From CAZVWW01 sp964631265 (GTDB taxonomy: Bacteria; Thermotogota; Thermotogae; MWEM01): 5,074 nucleotides of DNA. Positions within the stretch are counted from its first letter, which is position 1. Each line of letters opens with the position of its first letter. The stretch lies in the NCBI GenBank assembly GCA_964631265.1, contig CAZVWW010000153.1, positions 1 to 5,074 on the forward strand, read 5' to 3'. Below the pieces are notes generated by a model. The model was not told where the DNA came from and searched no databases. It was given only the letters and a program-made list of their open reading frames with translations. A program made the translations under genes and the position numbers. This document shows, in pieces, positions 1 through 5,074 of the stretch.

Positions 1-1130
1 ACTTCCTGTCCAACGTTTGAAACCTCATCCATTGACTGTTTTTGCTGAGTGCTGAGATCAGACGTTTCGTTTGCATTTTTCTGAATCGTTTCGATCAAAG
101 TGACCAGATCTTCTGAATACTTTTTAATGACTTCAAAGGTCTCAAAGAAACCACGGATTTCATCCGCGTTTTTCTCTATCTTGTCTTGAGTGTTTTTGAT
201 ATATTCTGTTGTGGATAATACCGTTTTCATAATCTCATCGATAGTGCCTTTAATCTCACTGGCAAATTGATTGGAACTGACGGCAAGTTTTCTGATTTCA
301 TCAGCAACAACAGCGAATCCTTTGCCTGCTTCTCCAGCCCTTGCGGCTTCGATAGACGCATTGAGAGATAATAGATTTGTTTGCGATCCAATATCCTGTA
401 TAGAGGAGACTATTCTAATGATTCCCTCTGATTTACTTTTTAATGCATCTGTTTCTGTAGCAGATTTCTCCATGAGGCTACTAACCTCCTTCAAAGACTC
501 CCCAATGGCAATAGATTTCTTATTGGCTTCCCTTGTCTGCGCTAAAACATTATTTGAACCTTCCAAACCCTCACGGGTAAGATCGGCAACCCCCAGAGTC
601 TGTTGTTCAACCTGATGGGATAAAGAGGCCACTTCCTGCGATGAGGCAGCCAGTTCCTCAGAGGCGGCACTTAATTGTTCTGATTTGTCCGAGATACTTC
701 CGATCAGAGTCTTCAATGATGTGATGTCTTTAACAATCTCAAGGGCTGCGACCGGTTCCCCCTCTTTATCATATACCCCAGCATTGGAAACGAGTGTGAC
801 CTTTTCCTCTCCTGCTTTATTGTAAACACTGACTTCTGCATCTTTTAAAAAGTCTTTCTGTTGCACACATTTTTGGGTCGGGCAATCGTCACAAACAACC
901 GCTTTGAAAATATCCCCGCACTTTGTCTGTTTCGCCTCTTCTTCCGAATAACCGGTCAGCTCCTGGATCCGCTTTGGCCACTCCACAACGTTATAATCCA
1001 TGTCCCGAAAATAGAAGGGATCCGGCATGGCCTGTTTTAAAGCCCGCAGGTACTGATTTTCCTTTTCAAGAGCAATTCGTTGTTCCCGTTCCTTTTTTAA
1101 TGCTTCCATGAGTTCCTTCTTTTTTTGCAC
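1..1130 (-). CDS. Soluble PAS-containing methyl-accepting chemotaxis protein (3' end outside the window)
   Basis: This is a chemoreceptor that would pass a cytoplasmic signal to the CheA/CheW kinase complex. The frame gives 376 codons without a stop before the left edge. Residues 1-30 are a charged helix. Residues about 31-140 form a PAS-like sensor (MPDPFYFRDMDYNVVEW, then GYSEEEA), ending in the usual EIVKDIT before a long coiled coil. The coiled coil contains SAASEELAASSQEVA at about 154-168. The signalling tip lies at about 244-285 with QTNLLSLNASIEAARAGE and GKGFAVVADEIRKLA, the classic CheW/CheA-contact hairpin. I see no transmembrane segment, signal peptide or HAMP domain, so the receptor is cytoplasmic. 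The arm after the tip is nearly as long as the arm before it, so only a few tens of residues should be missing. I chose the GTG start because AGAGGAGG sits 7 bases upstream; an in-frame ATG at codon 8 has no such site. The PAS domain carries Cys71, Cys80, Cys83 and Cys88, suggesting metal or redox sensing. The class is certain; the ligand is unknown. Confidence 0.95.
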   Translation of the reverse strand, partial: MQKKKELMEALKKEREQRIALEKENQYLRALKQAMPDPFYFRDMDYNVVEWPKRIQELTGYSEEEAKQTKCGDIFKAVVCDDCPTQKCVQQKDFLKDAEVSVYNKAGEEKVTLVSNAGVYDKEGEPVAALEIVKDITSLKTLIGSISDKSEQLSAASEELAASSQEVASLSHQVEQQTLGVADLTREGLEGSNNVLAQTREANKKSIAIGESLKEVSSLMEKSATETDALKSKSEGIIRIVSSIQDIGSQTNLLSLNASIEAARAGEAGKGFAVVADEIRKLAVSSNQFASEIKGTIDEIMKTVLSTTEYIKNTQDKIEKNADEIRGFFETFEVIKKYSEDLVTLIETIQKNANETSDLSTQQKQSMDEVSNVGQE

Positions 1131-1137
1131 AATTAAA

Positions 1138-1145
1138 CCTCCTCT
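1138..1145 (-). promoter_or_regulatory. Ribosome binding site deciding the GTG start of the chemoreceptor
   Basis: On the minus strand AGAGGAGG is followed by the 7-base spacer TTTAATT and then GTG at 1130-1128. This near-perfect anti-Shine-Dalgarno match at ideal distance makes the GTG the start, rather than the ATG seven codons later, which would be about 28 bases from the site. Confidence 0.85.
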
Positions 1146-1233
1146 GAAAAGCAAACGATACTGGCTGACTGTCAGACTTTTTAATGTTGTCATTTATCGG
1201 GTTAGTCTGTTTAATGAATCAAAGTGATAAGTG

Positions 1234-1262
1234 ATTATACCATAATTTATTAAACCAATTAT
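1234..1262 (-). promoter_or_regulatory. Probable sigma-70-type promoter of the chemoreceptor gene
   Basis: The minus strand holds a consensus -10 hexamer TATAAT (1239-1234) preceded by TGG, giving an extended -10 element (TGnTATAAT). Only weak -35 candidates exist: ATAATT with a 17-base spacer or TAATTG with a 16-base spacer; an extended -10 can compensate for this. Transcription would start near 1227 and leave a leader of about 95 bases before the GTG. The promoter lies between the inverted repeat and the receptor gene, which fits a transcription unit separate from the helicase operon. The call rests on sequence match only. Confidence 0.5.
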
Positions 1263-1268
1263 AAAACC

Positions 1269-1333
1269 AAACCGGAGGGACGGTTCTTGTGGTTAGTTCA
1301 TTTCACTAACCACAAGAACCGTCCCTCCGGTTT
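1269..1333. repeat. Perfect 29-bp inverted repeat with 7-base loop, possible terminator or dispersed palindromic element
   Basis: The left arm (1269-1297) and right arm (1305-1333) are exact reverse complements over 29 bases, with loop TCATTTC. The arm reads AAACCGGA, then GGGACGGTTCTTGTGG, then TTAGT. The transcribed hairpin would begin 8 bases after the SF1 helicase stop codon. On the minus strand it is followed by GGTTTTATAATT, which is U-rich but is not an uninterrupted U-tract, so it could end the helicase transcript without being a textbook intrinsic terminator. A perfect arm of this length is unusual for a simple terminator. The GGGACGGTTCTTGTG core resembles dispersed palindromic repeats that I recall from anaerobic bacteria and that may be mobilised by REP-associated tyrosine transposases; that relation is from memory. 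No transposase is present in the window. Confidence 0.9.
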
Positions 1334-1341
1334 CTACTGTT

Positions 1342-3498
1342 TCACTCCCCTGACAGAAACTCAGACGCCCTCCCGCCGGAAGTGATCAGAAGTGCTTTTT
1401 TGGCTCTTGTAGCGGCAACGTAGAGCAGGGAGCGTTCAGATTTTTCCAGTTGATTTCGCTTGACAGGATCTTCCTCGTCTTTGTAGATGAACGTCAGCGG
1501 AACCGTTCCCTGATTGACAGCGGCAATGATAACATAATCAAATTCCAGGCCCTTGACCCGGTGCATGGTCGCTATTCTTAGATACTCAACCGTTCTGTTT
1601 TCAGACTCGCTCGTGGAAATCTTGTAGGTTTCAAGGCCCCTTTGCCTCAGCAGCGTTTTATACGCCTTTAACAATTTGTTTGTACGCACGCATATACAGA
1701 TATTCCGGGAGGCAGCCTTTAACTTCCCTTTCTCATCCGGCTTCGTCAGGTCTTTGACATAGTTGGCAATATAATCCACCTCTTCATCCTGTGTAGCAAA
1801 CGTTTCAATGTCAGGTTCAGGACCCTTGAAGAGTGATTTATAACCCTTTCCGCTATCCACTCCGCCGTTTAAGTCATCAAAACGCTCGCCCTTCAAAACC
1901 GAAAAGGCCCAGTTTCGGGTTTCCTCGGTTGTCCGGTAATTGACACGCAGGATCCTGCTCCTTCCCCTGATGTTGATCCCGCATTGTTTGAGATTGACCC
2001 GTTGATTGTAGATCCTCTGATGGGCATCCCCTGTAATGAAGAGATCATTTCGTTTTTCCTCCCCCATCATTTCTCTCAGCAGTTTGAAGCCCTGCGGGCT
2101 GATATCCTGCGCTTCATCCACCACAACAGTTCTGTAATCCTTCGGAGCCCCTTTATTCCTGAGGACCACCCGGGCATCCATGATCATCGAATGAATATCC
2201 CGAATCCCCTCGTTGTTCATTTCATGCTTGAATTCTTCTATTACCTGCCAAATCCTTTTTCTTTCCTTTCGACCGGCCGGCGTTCCTCTGCCGCGGCGGG
2301 AACATCTCAGATACTCCTCAAGGGTTTTAATGTCTTTCGGTGCAATCACCTGTTCCCATTCATCCTTGAAAAAGGCAACATCATAGGATGTATCCTCCTG
2401 AGCAAAGGCACAGGCCCTTTCCCAACAGTCGTCGATTGCCTTCCCATATTTCAAATCGTAAGTATAACCCATGGCCATCAGATACTCATTGACCCATCTG
2501 TCGATATTGACAACCTCGATCCGCTTCAACACATCACTGTCACAGATCTTCCTCAGATTGTTTTTAATATCCGCTGCCAGATTAACCGTAAAAGTTGTAA
2601 AGAGGATCCTGTCAGAAGGGCGGTTAAAGACTTTTTCAGCCAAGCGTTTTGCCCGATGCATGGCCACAACGGTCTTCCCTGTTCCGGCACCGCCCAGAAT
2701 CCTTACCGGACCGCTGTAATCACGTTCCACAATCTTCCTCTGTGACCGGTGCAGGAAAACCCGCCACTTGTCCAGGGGGGCACCCAGTATCTCCCTGAGC
2801 TCTTTCTCGTTTTCGCTGTCCACCACTATAAACTGCTGCTTAGAACCGGGATTGTTGAGAGCCTGTTCAAAATCATTCTCCTCAATACCTTCGGGATCCT
2901 CCTCCGAGAACAACTCGTTGATCACTTCTCCGACCGAGAGTCCTGCTTTGATGAACTGTAAAGCCTCATAGGATTCAGGCGGAAAGAGGTTCTTCTTTTT
3001 CTCAAACTCAAGTTCATCCTTCAACTCCCAAACCGTATTGACAAGCTCCCCGGGAATACCCAGCCTCAGCAGGTTATTCTTGCTGATATCCGAGAAAATC
3101 CCCCGCCTTTCATCCAGATGTTTCACTTCGCCGTGATCTCGCTTTTCTTCTTCGCCGGCTTCATAAACCTGAACGGTACCGGTCTTTTTGTTGACAGCAC
3201 ACTTCTTTCTCTCAGCCCATTCATAAGCCCGGTCATGGGAATCCACCCACAATAGCAGATAGACATTCCCCTTATCCGGCTTATAAACAATTCCGCGATA
3301 ATCCCGGTCAATCCGTACAGACTTCATGTTGTCATCTGCCGAATTGTGTATCTTTTCGTAATTGATTCCCGAAGAGGATGGATTATTCTGAAACTTGGTG
3401 ATAAATTCGGAGACCTTCTTCTGTTCATTCTTGGGAATATCGGCAAAAGCCGTAAAGAAATCCGTTGATATCGCACATCTTATAGTATTCAAACCCAT
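1342..3498 (-). CDS. SF1 (UvrD/Rep-like) DNA helicase with an N-terminal RelE/ParE-toxin-like domain
   Basis: This is a predicted ATP-dependent DNA translocase/helicase of 718 residues. Residues about 8-95 look like a RelE/ParE fold: an alpha-helical start (DFFTAFADIPKNEQKKVSEF), then INYEKI, SVRIDRDYRGIVYKP and VYLLLWVDSHDRAYEWAER. Residues about 100-245 are a charged, mostly helical region of unknown function. The helicase core follows: a possible Q-motif Gln near 253, Walker A GGAGTGKT at 269-276, Walker B VVVDEAQD at 458-465, motif III FITGDAHQRIY at about 487-497, motif IV LRVNYRTTEETR at 517-528, motif V MHRVKGLEFDYVII at about 645-658 and motif VI YVAATRAKKALLIT at about 693-706. All key residues are intact, so ATPase activity is expected. 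No RecB-like nuclease follows; the protein ends just after motif VI. I chose the ATG at 3498 because GAGGGGAG lies 5 bases upstream. It follows the DUF1998 gene after 27 bases and is probably co-transcribed with it. A defence role is inferred from the fusion and this neighbour; DNA repair is the alternative. Confidence 0.93.
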   Translation of the reverse strand: MGLNTIRCAISTDFFTAFADIPKNEQKKVSEFITKFQNNPSSSGINYEKIHNSADDNMKSVRIDRDYRGIVYKPDKGNVYLLLWVDSHDRAYEWAERKKCAVNKKTGTVQVYEAGEEEKRDHGEVKHLDERRGIFSDISKNNLLRLGIPGELVNTVWELKDELEFEKKKNLFPPESYEALQFIKAGLSVGEVINELFSEEDPEGIEENDFEQALNNPGSKQQFIVVDSENEKELREILGAPLDKWRVFLHRSQRKIVERDYSGPVRILGGAGTGKTVVAMHRAKRLAEKVFNRPSDRILFTTFTVNLAADIKNNLRKICDSDVLKRIEVVNIDRWVNEYLMAMGYTYDLKYGKAIDDCWERACAFAQEDTSYDVAFFKDEWEQVIAPKDIKTLEEYLRCSRRGRGTPAGRKERKRIWQVIEEFKHEMNNEGIRDIHSMIMDARVVLRNKGAPKDYRTVVVDEAQDISPQGFKLLREMMGEEKRNDLFITGDAHQRIYNQRVNLKQCGINIRGRSRILRVNYRTTEETRNWAFSVLKGERFDDLNGGVDSGKGYKSLFKGPEPDIETFATQDEEVDYIANYVKDLTKPDEKGKLKAASRNICICVRTNKLLKAYKTLLRQRGLETYKISTSESENRTVEYLRIATMHRVKGLEFDYVIIAAVNQGTVPLTFIYKDEEDPVKRNQLEKSERSLLYVAATRAKKALLITSGGRASEFLSGE

Positions 3499-3503
3499 AA
3501 ACA

Positions 3504-3511
3504 CTCCCCTC
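3504..3511 (-). promoter_or_regulatory. Ribosome binding site of the RelE-SF1 helicase gene
   Basis: GAGGGGAG on the minus strand is followed by TGTTT and ATG at 3498-3496. It decides the start: an in-frame TTG five codons upstream (3513-3511) overlaps this purine run and has no Shine-Dalgarno of its own. The site lies inside the 27-base gap between the two helicase genes, so the second gene can be translated independently from a shared transcript. Confidence 0.75.
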
Positions 3512-3525
3512 AATTGATGAATCAG

Positions 3526-5074
3526 TTAAACCACTAACGTCTCATACCCCTTGCCTTCAAAAACAGCCTCATAATGACGCTGGTCCGGCCTGAGTAAAAC
3601 GCGTTTCTCATCTCTCCAAAAGAGCTCAGCCTCTGCAACGATCTCCCCGTTACCGTCGAAGAGTTCAAATCCCAATTCATCCGGCGGATCGTACCCTTTT
3701 TCTTTCAAGGATTCAGCGAATGCGCGTACCTCATCGCCAATCACATCTTCAAGAATGGCCTCCCAGTTATCCTCCTGCCGGGTGGCAGAAGGGTCATCCC
3801 GTTCATATTGGATGTCATGAGATAAAAGAGAGCCGTATATTCCTTCTTTGATTCCAGACTTTGTCACAAAGAAACAACTCTCCAGGAACTGAAAGAGGTT
3901 AAACGCTCTTAAAAAGCCGTTCCATTCGTTCTTAAAACCGTCCTGATCATATGCCTCGTCATCAATCACACACAGAATCCTGGATACCCGGTCTGGAACA
4001 TCCTTTTTACGCAGAAGAAAATAAAGGGTGGCATATTTGAGCCGCAGATCCGGTCTCCCCGTCATTACTTCTTCATCAATCTCAAACTGACTATCTCCTG
4101 AATCAGTAAAAGAAAAAAGTGGATTCCCATCAATGACATTATACAAATCGGACCACTTAACGTTTTTCTTCATCGAATGGAGAAAACTGTTGATAAAAGC
4201 GAAGTGTTCAAAATCCACACTCATTCCGGGATTAGCCAACCATTCAAAGAGCATCTCGAAGGGATTTTTATCTAAAATGTCATCAGGGGTTGAAACCTCG
4301 GTTTTATGTGCCAGCTGCCTGAATACTTTCTTTTCAGGATGATTCAGATAAAAGAAATCCGGACAATAAGCACCCTGGTGTTCAAAAGCCGAATTGACAT
4401 CTTCATAAGAAAGATTCCAGACCCGGTAACGCCCACTCCTGACAACGGCCATCCGCTTCAGAAAATCATCCCCCACGGACTTTTTGTGAAACGAAAAGCC
4501 ATCAGTATAAATCACAACCGGTTTAAACGTTTCTTTGACGTTCCTGTCCAGAGACTCGATCAGAAAATCAGCCCGTGTATCAACTGCGACCCCTTCGGAT
4601 TGTGAAAGCATCACCTGCTGGGTAATGAAATAATGCCTTTTGTTACCGATAGTCAGCTTGAACCCCTCTTGCATGTTGTGAATTGCAGGTTCTAACTCAA
4701 CCGGTTGATCAGAAGAGGAAAAGCGTTTTAAGCCCTCAATGAACATCTTTTCCAGCTCACTATCAAAGAGGCTGGTGAGAACAATATCATCAATGGTGTT
4801 GATCCGTTCAATCTTATCGCGATTTTTCAAGATCCCCCTCAGAATCCTCAAGGCCTCCTGCTTCGAGATGGCGTTTTGGAAACGGCTCAGTTTATAGGCA
4901 AACAGACAGCGATAACATCCGTCATGCTCCGGATTGCTCTCGCAGCTGCAATTTTCCATCACATCGATCGCCTTCTGGAGCATGTCAAAAACAGCTCCGG
5001 GTTCTTTCATAAGATGTTTCAGATAACCCGTTCCGCCCGTAACCGTATCGTAGAGAACCAGATAGATCGGAAGA
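3526..5074 (-). CDS. C-terminal part of a large DUF1998/MZB SF2 (DEAD/DEAH) helicase with a nuclease-like domain (5' end outside the window)
   Basis: The frame is open to the right edge, giving 516 complete codons. It begins with LPIYLVLYDTVTGGTGYLKH, a highly conserved DUF1998 segment, so an ATG at 5010 is internal and not the start. A zinc-binding cysteine set follows at about 4906-4950 (C-x-C, then GCYRCL), as in the MrfA-type zinc-binding domain that ends many SF2 helicases. Next comes a PD-(D/E)XK- or Vsr/DUF559-like region at about 4381-4767: FDSELEKMF, then TRADFLIE, VVIYTDGFSFHK, and DDFLKRMAVVRSGRYRVWNLSYEDV. The last 80 or so residues hold a second alpha/beta unit with GFELFDGNGEIVAEAELFW and LLRPDQRHYEAVFEGKGYETLVV. 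The middle, at about 3780-4380, I do not recognise. The helicase motifs must lie upstream, since no Walker motif is present here. Family knowledge: DUF1998 helicases include DrmB (DISARM), DruE (Druantia) and MrfA-like repair enzymes. Its short gap to the RelE-SF1 helicase gene suggests that they act together on DNA. The family call is firm; the exact system is not. Confidence 0.88.
   Translation of the reverse strand, partial: LPIYLVLYDTVTGGTGYLKHLMKEPGAVFDMLQKAIDVMENCSCESNPEHDGCYRCLFAYKLSRFQNAISKQEALRILRGILKNRDKIERINTIDDIVLTSLFDSELEKMFIEGLKRFSSSDQPVELEPAIHNMQEGFKLTIGNKRHYFITQQVMLSQSEGVAVDTRADFLIESLDRNVKETFKPVVIYTDGFSFHKKSVGDDFLKRMAVVRSGRYRVWNLSYEDVNSAFEHQGAYCPDFFYLNHPEKKVFRQLAHKTEVSTPDDILDKNPFEMLFEWLANPGMSVDFEHFAFINSFLHSMKKNVKWSDLYNVIDGNPLFSFTDSGDSQFEIDEEVMTGRPDLRLKYATLYFLLRKKDVPDRVSRILCVIDDEAYDQDGFKNEWNGFLRAFNLFQFLESCFFVTKSGIKEGIYGSLLSHDIQYERDDPSATRQEDNWEAILEDVIGDEVRAFAESLKEKGYDPPDELGFELFDGNGEIVAEAELFWRDEKRVLLRPDQRHYEAVFEGKGYETLVV

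Noticed and set aside
271..1111. Plus-strand open frames of 114 and 62 codons opposite the chemoreceptor
   Set aside because: They lie antisense to clear receptor coding sequence (signalling tip and PAS domain), with no motif of their own.
1165..1175. Small palindrome CTGAC-T-GTCAG in the chemoreceptor leader
   Set aside because: The arms are only five bases long and single-copy; it could be an operator, but a match this short is expected by chance.
1194..1201. CCCGATAA on the minus strand, resembling the sigma-28 (FliA) -10 box GCCGATAA used by motility genes
   Set aside because: The position 15 bases upstream reads GATT, not TAAA; the only nearby TAAA is 8 bases away, so there is no acceptable -35. 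It remains only a weak alternative to the TATAAT promoter.
1984..2745. A 253-codon open frame on the plus strand inside the SF1 helicase gene
   Set aside because: It is antisense to the helicase core whose motifs are all intact; its translation shows no recognisable motif and looks like a shadow of the other strand's codon bias.
3123..3311. A 62-codon minus-strand frame within the RelE-like region, considered as a possible nested antitoxin
   Set aside because: It overlaps the helicase gene out of frame and has no clear ribosome binding site or antitoxin-like features.
3496..3513. TTG at 3513 as the start of the SF1 helicase
   Set aside because: It overlaps the Shine-Dalgarno of the ATG at 3498 and lacks its own site; the RelE-like domain does not need the five extra residues.
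4978..5010. ATG at 5010 as the start of a separate 494-residue protein
   Set aside because: The frame stays open upstream to the window edge and encodes the conserved DUF1998 segment LVLYDTVTGGTGYLKH directly before this Met, so it is internal.

Overview
The window is a bacterial fragment in which all three recognisable genes lie on the minus strand. Read in the direction of transcription, from the right edge to the left, they are: (1) the C-terminal part of a very large DUF1998/MZB-type superfamily 2 helicase that carries a nuclease-like domain (3526-5074, 5' end outside the window); (2) a complete superfamily 1 UvrD/Rep-like helicase with a RelE/ParE-toxin-like domain fused to its N-terminus (1342-3498); (3) after a 211-base spacer, the start and most of a soluble, PAS-containing methyl-accepting chemotaxis protein (1-1130, 3' end outside the window).

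The two helicase genes are separated by only 27 bases and the second has its own good ribosome binding site, so they are probably one operon. DUF1998 helicases with C-terminal nuclease-like domains, and SF1 helicases fused to RelE-like domains, are the kinds of protein found in defence islands (DISARM DrmB and Druantia DruE also contain DUF1998). The pair therefore looks like a candidate DNA-targeting defence module: an SF2 translocase/nuclease working with an SF1 helicase that may carry an RNase-like or regulatory toxin domain. This role is inferred. No other known defence gene is visible, and the promoter and the N-terminal half of the first protein lie beyond the right edge.

The spacer at 1131-1341 contains a perfect 29-bp inverted repeat with a 7-base loop, starting 8 bases after the SF1 helicase stop codon. 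It is followed by a probable promoter with an extended -10 element, a 5' leader of about 95 bases, and a strong Shine-Dalgarno site for the chemotaxis receptor, which is thus probably a separate transcription unit with no obvious tie to the helicases.

The host is probably a motile anaerobe. The PAS domain of the receptor has a Cys-rich motif (C-x8-C-x2-CP-x3-C) of a type I associate with Desulfobacterota, and the palindrome resembles the 'GGGACGGTTCTTGTG' dispersed repeats that I recall from Desulfobacterota and Clostridia. Both hints come from memory; the taxonomic assignment is weak.
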